Source of the DNA: Citrobacter sp. Marseille-Q6884
GTDB lineage: Bacteria > Pseudomonadota > Gammaproteobacteria > Enterobacterales > Enterobacteriaceae
Direction of reading: 5' to 3'
Length of the DNA: 64,000 bases
Assembly (NCBI RefSeq): GCF_945906775.1
Contig: NZ_CAMDRE010000002.1
Location: forward strand, 1,302,001-1,366,000
Positions 35,432 to 43,343 of this stretch are shown here, piece by piece; position 1 is the stretch's first letter; each line of letters begins with the position of its first letter. The notes beneath the pieces were generated by a model that saw only the letters and a list, made by a program, of their open reading frames with translations, was not told the DNA's origin and made no database searches. Position numbers and translations under genes: made by a program.

Positions 35432-36019
35432 TCAAAGGGCGTGTTGTGTTGTTATTTGTGGGACAGGAAAACAGGCAAAGTGATCATCCAGTAGCGGGTA
35501 GCGCGCAGCGTCAGGCAATTCAAAATGCCACCATTCGCTGCTTATTCCGACAAAGCCGCCGCCGTGCATAATGGCATTGAGCAATAGCCGGTTACGCTGC
35601 GCTGCCGGGGGAACAGAAGGGTGCCAGGCGTGAGAACGGTCGTGCATTTCGTCAAAATCCGCGCCCATATCAAGAACGTTGCCGCGCTCATCCATCAACG
35701 TCAAATCAATGGCCGTGCCACGGCTGTGATTAGAGCCAATCGCCACATCGACGACATACTGCGGGTCAGGACAGGCATTCCACAGCACCGCCTGCGCCTG
35801 TTGCGGGCGATAGGCGTCATACACCACCAGGGATAGACCCGCCAGTTGCGCAATACTGATGCTTTTGGCCAGCGCTGAGACCGCATCAGTGTGTAACAGG
35901 CAACGCGCTTCCCGATAGATAGGCGCGCCGGTAATGTTATCGGAGGTGGCATATTTGAGATCGATGTGCAGTGACGGGAATATCACTGACAGATCGACCA
36001 GCTCTGGGGTATCTGACAT
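35432..36019 (-). CDS. ddpX: D-Ala-D-Ala dipeptidase DdpX (VanX family)
   Basis: Zinc dipeptidase of 195 residues without signal peptide, so cytoplasmic. It hydrolyses D-Ala-D-Ala imported by DdpABCDF. The VanX metal motif SNHSRGTAID gives His98 and Asp105; EWWHFE gives catalytic Glu162 and third ligand His165. The conserved VYDAYRP with Arg71 is also present. It follows an RpiR-type gene by 14 bases and precedes ddpA by 15, so here it is not the first gene of the operon, unlike in E. coli K-12. Confidence 0.94.
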   Translation of the reverse strand: MSDTPELVDLSVIFPSLHIDLKYATSDNITGAPIYREARCLLHTDAVSALAKSISIAQLAGLSLVVYDAYRPQQAQAVLWNACPDPQYVVDVAIGSNHSRGTAIDLTLMDERGNVLDMGADFDEMHDRSHAWHPSVPPAAQRNRLLLNAIMHGGGFVGISSEWWHFELPDAARYPLLDDHFACFPVPQITTQHAL

Positions 36020-36033
36020 AGCACGTTTCCTGT

Positions 36034-36906
36034 TTATTGTTCGAATTGACCAAATTGTTGTTGTAACTGTCGGTTGGTTTGCAGGCGCCCCGTAAGGGTG
36101 TCGCCCAGTTGCGCCACCACTGCGGAGAGTAATAAGTTGAACAGACAGCTCACGGGCGCAAGGGAATCCCAGAAATGTCCGGTGTCGGTTTTCACCTGTA
36201 ATAAATCAATGGCATAGTCTCTGGCCCATGGACACCAGACATCGGTAATCAGCGCCAGTGGGATGTTGCGTTCACTGGCGACACGGCAATACTGACGGGA
36301 CGTTGCCGCGTAGGCGCGCAGATCGGTTATCACCACATAGGGTTGGTTAAACCCTGAATTCAGCGACTCAACCCAGCTGCCGGAAAGGCCTTCTGAGTAG
36401 ATCACTTTTGGCCGTAAATATTCCAGATGACTAAAAAAGGCGTTGGCGATCCCCCGGGTGGATTGGATCCCGAGAATATAGACGGCTTCTGCATGCGCCA
36501 GCCGCTGGGCAATACGCAAAAAGGTCTCGCCCTGCGCAAGCTGGTAGACATGGGTAATTGCATCAATTTCCAGTAACAGCGACTGATTTGCGCGATCCGG
36601 CAGGCTCTGCTGCTGGTGCCAGGAATCCAGACGCTCGTTCATTCCCCAGGGCTGATAGGGGATGACGGGCAATTCGCGCAAACTGGCTTTGGCATCTTCC
36701 AGATTACGAAAACCCAGTTTACGCAGGTAGCGGCCGACGGTAATGCCGCTGGTTCCCGCTGCCCGGGCAATGCCATCCGCTGTTTCAAACGGGATCTGTG
36801 CAGCATGCGCTAACAGCCAGCCGGCAACACGCTTTTCGCTGGGCGTTAGCTGGCTGAATGTCTGTTCCACGCGGGCAAATAACTCAGGTTTCGATGTCAT
36901 CACCAT
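36034..36906 (-). CDS. MurR/RpiR-family regulator heading the ddp operon
   Basis: Regulator of 290 residues with an N-terminal helix-turn-helix of the RpiR type (about 15-75, TADGIARAAGTSGITVGRYLRKLGF) and a C-terminal SIS sugar-isomerase-like domain (about 120-260, AEAVYILGIQSTRGIANAFF). RpiR members usually sense phosphosugars or cell-wall fragments; MurR senses MurNAc-6-P. Being first in an operon for peptidoglycan dipeptide recovery suggests it senses a muropeptide-related ligand, an inference. A sigma-54 promoter motif lies about 50 bases upstream. Start is Met1 or Met3. Confidence 0.85.
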   Translation of the reverse strand: MVMTSKPELFARVEQTFSQLTPSEKRVAGWLLAHAAQIPFETADGIARAAGTSGITVGRYLRKLGFRNLEDAKASLRELPVIPYQPWGMNERLDSWHQQQSLPDRANQSLLLEIDAITHVYQLAQGETFLRIAQRLAHAEAVYILGIQSTRGIANAFFSHLEYLRPKVIYSEGLSGSWVESLNSGFNQPYVVITDLRAYAATSRQYCRVASERNIPLALITDVWCPWARDYAIDLLQVKTDTGHFWDSLAPVSCLFNLLLSAVVAQLGDTLTGRLQTNRQLQQQFGQFEQ

Positions 36907-36957
36907 CTCACTGTTAGTTGTCTGTCAGTTACCGCTTCTCTGTTACTGAATTAACAA

Positions 36958-36973
36958 TGCAGGACGCGTGCCA
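36958..36973 (-). promoter_or_regulatory. Sigma-54 promoter for the rpiR-ddpXABCDF operon
   Basis: On the minus strand TGGCACGCGTCCTGCA matches the RpoN consensus TGGCACG-N4-TTGCA at all but one position, with correct GG-GC spacing. It lies 52 bases before the RpiR gene. Upstream, near 37045-37075, TGCACC- and GTGCA-like half sites could be NtrC contacts, but no clear palindrome is seen. E. coli ddp genes are also sigma-54/NtrC controlled. Confidence 0.75.
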
Positions 36974-37299
36974 TGTCTACGGCAACGGCTCGCCGCTGTT
37001 TTTTGTTAAAAAACGATTAATTTTATTAACCAATGATCAACATTTGTGCAGCATAGTTCAGTTTTGGTGCAACGGCAGGGAAAGTGGGGTAGGAATCTGT
37101 CGATTTCGTCGGGGTGATCACATTGTGAGCAGTCTGAATAGCCATACATCAGAATCGGTAATGTGAAATATAAATTTCAGCCATATCAAGGGCGGTGATC
37201 TTTATTCTTCAGATTGTAGGGGTATTATTTTTTCCGAACTACATTAACGGTTTAAAGCGCGAGTGTAGATATTATCTATATTATAAATGGAGTACAACA
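36974..37299. promoter_or_regulatory. Intergenic region between the ddp operon and hdeB
   Basis: About 330 bases without a gene, with the upstream part of the sigma-54 region on the left and the hdeB promoter on the right. The segment nearest hdeB is AT-rich, with TATATTATAA near 37277-37286 as a possible -10 region. Nothing else is recognised. Confidence 0.5.
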
Positions 37300-37629
37300 A
37301 TGAATAAATTCTCCCTTTCTACAGCAGGTATTCTGGTCGCAGCGCTGTTAACCAGTGTAAGCGTCAATGCAGCTACAGATAACGCCAAAACAGAGGTTAC
37401 CCCGAAAGGCATGAGCTGCCAGGAATTTGTTGATTTGAACCCACAAACGATGGCTCCTGTGGCCTTCTGGGTACTGAATGAAGACGAAGACTTCAAAGGC
37501 GGTGACTTCGTAGACTATAACGAAACTATCACCACAGCGGTTCCTCTGACCGTTGAACTTTGCAAAAAACATCCGCAGAGTGAATTAAGCAAAATAAAAG
37601 ACGAAATCAAAAAAGAATTATCTAAATAA
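37300..37629 (+). CDS. hdeB: HdeB-like periplasmic acid-stress chaperone
   Basis: Small secreted protein of 109 residues with a signal peptide ending SVSVNA near residue 25. Its mature part has MSCQEFVDLNPQTMAPVAFWVL and VELCKKHPQSEL, matching HdeB, with two cysteines that form the family disulfide. HdeB dimers dissociate at low pH and bind unfolding periplasmic proteins. GGAG precedes the chosen ATG by 7 bases; an in-frame start 105 bases upstream gives no signal peptide. No hdeA partner is adjacent. A terminator follows. Confidence 0.85.
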   Translation: MNKFSLSTAGILVAALLTSVSVNAATDNAKTEVTPKGMSCQEFVDLNPQTMAPVAFWVLNEDEDFKGGDFVDYNETITTAVPLTVELCKKHPQSELSKIKDEIKKELSK

Positions 37630-37644
37630 GATTACGCCGTTATT

Positions 37645-37670
37645 AAAACCCAGCCAAAGTGCTGGGTTTT
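37645..37670 (+). terminator. Terminator of hdeB
   Basis: Perfect 10-base stem AAAACCCAGC/GCTGGGTTTT (37645-37654, 37661-37670) with a 6-base loop and T-rich 3' arm. Confidence 0.85.
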
Positions 37671-37723
37671 GTTATATGTGACAACGTCACTTTATTAATT
37701 TAATCCCACCCGCTGAAACAGCA

Positions 37724-37750
37724 TAAAGATATAAATACCTGTGCCGATAC
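37724..37750 (+). promoter_or_regulatory. FliA (sigma-28) flagellar class 3 promoter
   Basis: TAAAGATA (37724-37731), an 11-base spacer and GCCGATAC (37743-37750) match the FliA consensus TAAAGTTT-N11-GCCGATAA closely and with exact spacing. It lies 35 bases before the chemoreceptor gene. Confidence 0.85.
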
Positions 37751-37785
37751 TGGATAAAAGTTAGCCTTTTACAGAAGGAGTTTGT

Positions 37786-39729
37786 ATGGCCTGGTATCCC
37801 ACTCGTATTTCAACTCGCCTGACCATCGGGGGCATACTGCTGCTTGCAGTCACCACCCTGGTAATTGTGGCGATTATGCTCTGGCGCGGTCAGCCGCGCG
37901 TCGTTGAGATCAATTCCGACCTGATAGAAGAAACGGGGCAAGGTTTAACCCGTCAATTGAGTACCGTGTTGTCACGTATTGAGGGTGAAACGGTCAGTTT
38001 GTCACGGCTGGCAGAAGTGCTGCCTAACGATGAATCTCTGTATCAAAGCGTCGTCCCGCATCTGATTGGCGAAGATAAAAACTCGATTATTACCGGCGGG
38101 GGGATCTGGCCAGAGCCTGATGCATTCACCGCAGGCGTGGAGCGGCGTAGCTTCTTCTGGGCGCGTAACGCCGAGGGAAAACTGGTATTTTCTAATGACT
38201 ACAACGCAGAAGGCTCCAGCGGTTACCACAACGAAAGCTGGTATCAGCATGCGAAGGGACATTCGCAAAATAATTGTCTCTGGTCTGATGTTTATCAGGA
38301 CGCCAGTTCTGGCGTAAACATGGTGACCTGCAGTATTCCTTATCTGCTGGCCGGTAAGTTTGCCGGGGTAGCGACGACCGATATTCGTCTGGATAACGTC
38401 GCCACCTTTATGCAACAGCAAGGAAACAGTACCGGGGGGTATGCGTTCGTGGTGGATAAGCAGGGGCAGATCCTGTATTTCCCACAGGCAGATAAAACCA
38501 AAGATAAAACCTTTAGTGAGCTGGCGCGTAGCGCACAGTGGCTTAGCCCGGTGGAAAAGGGTCTGAAGTCGCTTCGTGCGACGGAGGGAGTGAAAACCAT
38601 TACGCTCGAAAAGGACAACCTGCTGAATGCGCCATCACGGGTGATGCTGTTCCCGATGGCGGATACCGGCTGGGTCGTCGGTCTGGTGACACCGGAATCG
38701 CGGATTGTTGGTTTAGCCAAAGTGATGATGCAGGACGTGCTGGAAGTCTTGATTCCGGTCATGACTCTCTTGCTGGCGGGCTCCTGGCTGGTGGTTCGCA
38801 GACTGATCTCCCGTCTGGACGATACCCGTCGTGCGCTCGATGACATCGCGCAAGGAGAAGGCGATCTGACCCGAAGACTGGATGTGCGCGGTAAAGATGA
38901 GATCTCCGATATCGCCGAGGCATTTAACCTGTTTGTTGATAAGATTTCGGCCATTCTGATCACCGTCAGAAGCAGTAGCGTGGTGGTGGCAAATAACGCA
39001 GTCAGCCTGGCAGACAGCAATATGGAACTCTCATCACGCGTGACGCAGCAGGCAGCGGCGCTGGAAGAGAGCTCCGCTGCCATGGAACAATTAAATGCGA
39101 CCGTTCATCAGAATACGAGCAATACACAACTGGCCGATGAGCTATCTGACAGCACCGCGCAAACCGCTAACCGCTGCGGCGATGTCATGCAGGGCGTGAT
39201 CTCTACGATGGATAATGTCAGCAACTCGTCAGGAAGAATGGTGGAAATTGTCGCGGTCATCGACAGTATCGCATTCCAGACAAACATTCTGGCGTTGAAT
39301 GCCGCCGTTGAAGCGGCAAGAGCGGGTGATGCAGGCAGAGGATTTGCTGTCGTGGCTTCGGAAGTTCGCACCCTGGCGCAGCGCAGTGCAACAGCCGCCC
39401 AGGAAATCAAAGCGCTGATTGATGAGTCTGTTTCCCATGTTGGCAGCAGCAGTCAGCAAATTCACCATGCCGGGGAACGTCTGGGAGAACTGGTCAACAA
39501 TGTGCGACAGGTTCGCCAACTGATGGGCGAGATTCGTGTCGCAGGCGAAGAGCAGCGAAAAGGAGTTTCCGAAGTTACGCTGGCGGTGACGGAAATGGAC
39601 AGCACTGTGCAACAGAACGCTTCGTTAATTGATGACGCCGCCGCGCGAACACAGGCACTCAAAGAAGAGGCCGAACAACTGGCCTTGCTGGTCTCTTCAT
39701 TCAGGTTGCCTGAACCGATCAGCGCCTGA
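37786..39729 (+). CDS. Methyl-accepting chemotaxis protein with dCache-type sensor
   Basis: Chemoreceptor of 647 residues. It has TM1 at about 12-33, a large periplasmic sensor (about 35-310) of double-Cache type with SGYHNESWYQHAKG and a D...VNMVTCSIPY region, TM2 at about 315-337, HAMP (about 340-392) and a cytoplasmic signalling bundle. The hairpin tip IAFQTNILALNAAVEAARAGDAGRGF is intact. No NWETF tail is present, so it lacks the CheR/CheB tether of high-abundance receptors. The ligand is unknown; dCache sensors often bind amino acids or carboxylates. A FliA promoter upstream places it in the flagellar regulon. Confidence 0.9.
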   Translation: MAWYPTRISTRLTIGGILLLAVTTLVIVAIMLWRGQPRVVEINSDLIEETGQGLTRQLSTVLSRIEGETVSLSRLAEVLPNDESLYQSVVPHLIGEDKNSIITGGGIWPEPDAFTAGVERRSFFWARNAEGKLVFSNDYNAEGSSGYHNESWYQHAKGHSQNNCLWSDVYQDASSGVNMVTCSIPYLLAGKFAGVATTDIRLDNVATFMQQQGNSTGGYAFVVDKQGQILYFPQADKTKDKTFSELARSAQWLSPVEKGLKSLRATEGVKTITLEKDNLLNAPSRVMLFPMADTGWVVGLVTPESRIVGLAKVMMQDVLEVLIPVMTLLLAGSWLVVRRLISRLDDTRRALDDIAQGEGDLTRRLDVRGKDEISDIAEAFNLFVDKISAILITVRSSSVVVANNAVSLADSNMELSSRVTQQAAALEESSAAMEQLNATVHQNTSNTQLADELSDSTAQTANRCGDVMQGVISTMDNVSNSSGRMVEIVAVIDSIAFQTNILALNAAVEAARAGDAGRGFAVVASEVRTLAQRSATAAQEIKALIDESVSHVGSSSQQIHHAGERLGELVNNVRQVRQLMGEIRVAGEEQRKGVSEVTLAVTEMDSTVQQNASLIDDAAARTQALKEEAEQLALLVSSFRLPEPISA

Positions 39730-39738
39730 TAACACTAT

Positions 39739-39766
39739 GAACGCTCTTTCGAGGGCGTTCTTATTT
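39739..39766 (+). terminator. Terminator of the chemoreceptor gene
   Basis: GAACGC (39739-39744) pairs with GCGTTC (39755-39760), extended by CTC/GAG inside, and is followed by TTATTTTG. It starts 10 bases after the stop codon. Confidence 0.7.
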
Positions 39767-39855
39767 TGTAGCCCGTCACCTCTGTTAAATCCTTTATAAC
39801 GTGGCTTATGGCCGATTTTCTGACATATCTCCCTTATTTTGTGTTTTAATCGACT

Positions 39856-39912
39856 TTGCGATTTAATCCTCATAACTCTATAATATTGTGTGTAAATGCC
39901 GATTTTTACACA
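39856..39912 (+). promoter_or_regulatory. hipBA promoter with HipB-type operator
   Basis: TTGCGA (39856-39861), a 17-base spacer and TATAAT (39879-39884) form a sigma-70 promoter. Immediately downstream, TGTGTAAA (39889-39896) and TTTACACA (39905-39912) are perfect 8-base arms with an 8-base centre, covering the transcription start. HipB proteins bind such palindromes to repress their operon. Confidence 0.75.
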
Positions 39913-39926
39913 TAAGGCACATTATT

Positions 39927-40241
39927 ATGGATTTAACACTTCATACACCAGACGATATCGTCAAGCTGCTTTGCGACCGACTGCGCAAAGAACGCCTGGC
40001 CAGACAGATGACGCAAGCGGATGTGGCTGCCCGTTCGGGAATAGGGGTAAACACCGTATCCAACCTGGAAGCAGGTAAGAACGTAGGCTTTGAAAGCCTG
40101 GTCAAAGTCGCCATGGTGTTAGGTTATGGCGAGGCGCTGGAAGATCTGTTCAAGCCTAAAATTGACAGCCTGGACGATATCTTGCGTTACGAGAAGAGTG
40201 CCGCACGCCAGCGGGTGAAAAGGAAAAAATCGGATGCCTGA
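39927..40241 (+). CDS. HipB-like XRE antitoxin
   Basis: Helix-turn-helix protein of 104 residues; the XRE domain is about residues 15-70 (RQMTQADVAARSGIGVNTVSNLEAGKNVGFESLVKVA). It should bind and neutralise the HipA kinase encoded next and repress the operon. The ATG at 39927 was chosen because AAGGC lies 9 bases upstream and an earlier in-frame start would overlap the operator. It overlaps hipA by 8 bases. Similarity is to the HipB family in general, not close to K-12 HipB. Confidence 0.82.
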   Translation: MDLTLHTPDDIVKLLCDRLRKERLARQMTQADVAARSGIGVNTVSNLEAGKNVGFESLVKVAMVLGYGEALEDLFKPKIDSLDDILRYEKSAARQRVKRKKSDA

Positions 40242-41502
40242 ACAAATCGCGATCTTTTATGAAGGCTGGGGTGAAAAATGGCTCTGGGGGAAACTGGTTT
40301 CCTCAACCGCACTGACCGGACGCCCTTTGATCGCATTCGAATACAGTGACGACGCCATTCGCAAAGGTCTGGAGCTATCCCGGTTAACGTTGCCACTGAA
40401 TGGACCGCGTCTGCGCAGAGATTTCCCCGCTCATCAACTGGGATTACCCGGCCCGGTGTATGATTCGCTGCCCGATGGTTGGGGCATGTTACTGATGGAT
40501 CGTTTATTTAAACGTCGCGGATTACACGCTGCACGCATTGGCCCGTTAGAGCGATTAACCTGGGTCGGTAACAATGCGATGGGCGCCATGACGTTCCAGC
40601 CCGTGCAACCCGAGGCTGAACAGGTCTCGAGGGAAGAGGTTCCTCTTGACCAGCTGGCGTCTGAGGTTCAGGAAGTGCTCAGCGGTGAAGGCGGCGAGTT
40701 TTTGCAAAAACTGCTCCAGATGGGGGGATCGCCGCAGGGAGCCAGACCCAAAGCACTGCTTTATCGTGACACTGTCACGTCTAAATTCACAACATCTCCG
40801 TTGCCCGGTGCTGAAGCATGGCTGGTAAAATTCCCGGCCAGGCATGAACATGCCGAAGTTTGTGCGATCGAGGCGGTCTATGCTGAGTGCCTGCGGCAAT
40901 GTGGGATCGCCACCCCCGATACGGCCTATTTTACGCTGCCGGATGGGCAGGCCGCATTTGCGACGCGTCGATTCGACCGCCAGCAGGAGATGCGTATTCC
41001 TATGCAAAGTCTGGCAGCCCTTACCGGAGCCAATTATCAGGTTCCTGGCGCGCTCGATTACCGAAGCTTTTTACGCGCGACCCAAATATGCACCAATGAT
41101 GTCCGGGAGAAAGCGAAAGCCTTTGAACGCGTTGTCTTCAATGTGGCATTTAACAACCGCGACGATCATCCGAAAAACTTTGCTTATTTAATGTCGGCAG
41201 AAGGCAACTGGACGCTGGCTCCGGCGTATGACGTCACCTACTGCGATGGACCGGGGGGATATCATCAAATGGATGTGATGGGAGAAGCGCTGGATATTGA
41301 ACGAAAACAACTTCAGAGACTTGGCGAACAGGAAGCTGAACTCTCCACCGAAAAGGTGAACGAGATTATCGACAGGATCAGTGAGTATGCCGCCGCATGG
41401 AGTGACACGGCCAAAGACACATACCCTGAGCAGATCACACCGGCCACCCTGAAGGCCATCCAGAAACAAATTAATGAAAATGTCCGCCGCTTAGCGGTGT
41501 AG
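40234..41502 (+). CDS. HipA-like serine/threonine kinase toxin
   Basis: Kinase-fold toxin of 422 residues. The N-terminal Couple_hipA region is about 10-120, a P-loop-like segment GGSPQGARPKA is at 164-174, the catalytic loop NNRDDHPKN is at 307-315 and the metal-binding Asp333 is in APAYDVTY. E. coli HipA phosphorylates glutamyl-tRNA synthetase, causing dormancy; the target here is unknown. The catalytic residues expected of an active kinase are present. It is translationally coupled to the antitoxin by overlap. Its stop codon lies inside a strong hairpin. Confidence 0.85.
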   Translation: MPEQIAIFYEGWGEKWLWGKLVSSTALTGRPLIAFEYSDDAIRKGLELSRLTLPLNGPRLRRDFPAHQLGLPGPVYDSLPDGWGMLLMDRLFKRRGLHAARIGPLERLTWVGNNAMGAMTFQPVQPEAEQVSREEVPLDQLASEVQEVLSGEGGEFLQKLLQMGGSPQGARPKALLYRDTVTSKFTTSPLPGAEAWLVKFPARHEHAEVCAIEAVYAECLRQCGIATPDTAYFTLPDGQAAFATRRFDRQQEMRIPMQSLAALTGANYQVPGALDYRSFLRATQICTNDVREKAKAFERVVFNVAFNNRDDHPKNFAYLMSAEGNWTLAPAYDVTYCDGPGGYHQMDVMGEALDIERKQLQRLGEQEAELSTEKVNEIIDRISEYAAAWSDTAKDTYPEQITPATLKAIQKQINENVRRLAV

Positions 41503-41510
41503 CGGCGGAC
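41482..41510. terminator. Hairpin spanning the hipA stop codon
   Basis: Perfect 10-base GC-rich arms GTCCGCCGCT (41482-41491) and AGCGGCGGAC (41501-41510) enclose a 9-base loop. The TAG stop (41500-41502) is inside it. It separates convergent hipA and digH, so it may end both transcripts, though there is no T-tract. Confidence 0.6.
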
Positions 41511-41520
41511 ACCCTCCACA

Positions 41521-42888
41521 TTAACGTCCCCAGCGATCGCGAATATAGGTCACCGCATCCTGGGTTTGTGGTTGATTAAGGTAATCTTCACGAAACAGGA
41601 TCGTGCCGTTAATGTGGGGTTCTGACTCATTCAAATCGAGCTGTTTTTTCAGTTCCGGCACACCGCCTTTGACGGCCCAGTCGGGCTCTTTTGATGACGG
41701 CTCACCCACCTTATACAGTGCGACCCCGATATACAGACGGGTGTTGGTTGATTTCACCACGTCAGCCCACCATTTCGCCAGCACGTCATAACGCGCGGCA
41801 TCGCGGGCGAAAGGCCAGTACAACTGCGGGGCGATGTAATCCAGCAAACCTTGTTGCACCCAGCGACGGGTATCAGCATAAGATTCATCATAGGCCGCAG
41901 CACCCCGCGTGTCGGAGCCCGCGGGATCGTGCGAACGGTTACGCCACACGCCTGCTGGACTGACGCCGAATTCCACTTCGGGTTTACTCTTTTTAATGGT
42001 CTGCGAAACCTGCTCTATCAGCCGTTGCGTGTTATACCGCCGCCAGTCAGCTTTGGAGTCGAATCCCTGACCGTACTTTCTGAAGGTTTGAGAATCGTTA
42101 AGCGCAGAGCCGGGGGACTCGGTATAGAAGTAATCATCAAACTGCACGCCATCGACCGGGTAATTCTCGACAACCTCTGCCACGATGCTGGTGATCCAAT
42201 CCCGCGCTTCAGGAATGCCCGGGTCGAGCACAAAACGTTCGCCAGATGTGCGGATCCAGTCCCGGTGCAGGACATATACGCTGGCAGGATGCAAAGACAG
42301 TGTGCGGTTGAGTTCAGCTACCGTTGATGGCTTCGTGTTAACGGAGACACGATAGGGGTTAAACCAGGCGTGAACTTTCATGCCGCGTTTGTGGGCTTCG
42401 TCGAGCATAAACTGCAGCGGATCGTATCCCGGATCTTCTCCTATCGTGCCTGTCAGCGTGTCTGACCAGGGCAGGATTTTAGATTTCCAGAGCGCGGTGG
42501 CGTCCGGTTTCACCTGGAAGAAAACGGTATTGATCCCAAGACGTTTCAGGTTGTCCAGCTTATCGGTCAGGGCTTTCTGCTGCTGGCTGATACGTACAGA
42601 CGGTGAACTGATGTTAACCGAGGAAATCGGCGGCCAGTCAAGACGTGACACCGTTGCCAGCCAGATACCGCGAACCGGCTCCTGGCTACGCTGAGGTTTT
42701 GTTACCGGAGGTTGCTCCGTAGGCTTTTTCGCTGGCGGCTCAGAAGAGCAACTGCCAAGTAAAAGCATGCTGCCGACAAGCATCGCAAACCATTTTACGT
42801 TGCTTATCGGGAGCAGATTGCGTGAACGGGCAATGAATGTCGCCCATTTTTTCTGATGATGACGTGAAAGAAAACCGGGTGCTGACAT
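41521..42888 (-). CDS. digH: Divisome-localised glycoside hydrolase DigH (YddW)
   Basis: Lipoprotein of about 455 residues, close to E. coli DigH (439). The lipobox LLLGSC puts the lipidated Cys at 47, so the annotated start leaves an unusually long tail before the signal; a later start may be used. The GH10-like domain (about 72-450) has GIWLATVSRLDWPP, WFNPYRVS, VDGVQFDDYFY and FGVSPAGVWRNR, regions that form the active site in this family. DigH cleaves denuded peptidoglycan glycans at the division site. It is paired with the VF530 gene 12 bases upstream. Confidence 0.93.
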   Translation of the reverse strand: MSAPGFLSRHHQKKWATFIARSRNLLPISNVKWFAMLVGSMLLLGSCSSEPPAKKPTEQPPVTKPQRSQEPVRGIWLATVSRLDWPPISSVNISSPSVRISQQQKALTDKLDNLKRLGINTVFFQVKPDATALWKSKILPWSDTLTGTIGEDPGYDPLQFMLDEAHKRGMKVHAWFNPYRVSVNTKPSTVAELNRTLSLHPASVYVLHRDWIRTSGERFVLDPGIPEARDWITSIVAEVVENYPVDGVQFDDYFYTESPGSALNDSQTFRKYGQGFDSKADWRRYNTQRLIEQVSQTIKKSKPEVEFGVSPAGVWRNRSHDPAGSDTRGAAAYDESYADTRRWVQQGLLDYIAPQLYWPFARDAARYDVLAKWWADVVKSTNTRLYIGVALYKVGEPSSKEPDWAVKGGVPELKKQLDLNESEPHINGTILFREDYLNQPQTQDAVTYIRDRWGR

Positions 42889-42900
42889 CTGATATGGCTC

Positions 42901-43188
42901 TTATTTTTTCTTCAGGCGGCTGTTTGCCCAGGGATCGATAGCAGGCACCGTGCTTTTTATCGGCGCCACGTCATGCAGGGAATCAAGATACAGTGCTTCA
43001 ACTTCTGCGCGAGCCCACGGTGTACGACGCAGAAACTTTAAGCTGGATTTAACACTCGGTTCATTTTTAAAACAGTTGATGTTAATGCGTTGACTCAACT
43101 CTGCCCAACCAAAGCGATCAACCAGCGCATTGACCTGCATCTCAAGCGTGACGCCATGTAAGGGATCTTTAGAAATATGCGCGTTCAT
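42901..43188 (-). CDS. VF530-family small protein
   Basis: Protein of 95 residues of the VF530 (DUF2132) family, thought to bind DNA on the basis of its fold. Family features are DPLHGVTLEMQVNALVDRFGWAEL at the start and CFKNEPSVKSSLKFLRRTPWARAEVE in the middle. The tail is lysine-rich. It is the first gene of a short unit with digH (12-base gap). Its cellular role is not known. Confidence 0.85.
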   Translation of the reverse strand: MNAHISKDPLHGVTLEMQVNALVDRFGWAELSQRININCFKNEPSVKSSLKFLRRTPWARAEVEALYLDSLHDVAPIKSTVPAIDPWANSRLKKK

Positions 43189-43286
43189 ATGAAGTCCAGT
43201 TCGATGTATCCAGATTGAAGGGTTCTTGTAGTAGGCTTGCGAAGCGAAAGGTTACAAGAAAGCAGGGCGACCAGCAATGTATAAAC

Positions 43287-43320
43287 AGGCATGGTGCCCG
43301 CAAAGGCGCACCATGGTTTG
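43287..43320 (-). terminator. Terminator of the type I secretion operon
   Basis: CATGGTGC (43290-43297) and GCACCATG (43308-43315) form a perfect 8-base stem with a 10-base loop, flanked on the minus strand by GTTTAT. It lies about 30 bases after the secretion adaptor gene. Confidence 0.55.
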
Positions 43321-43343
43321 TCTCGCTGAACAAAGGGAGGCGA

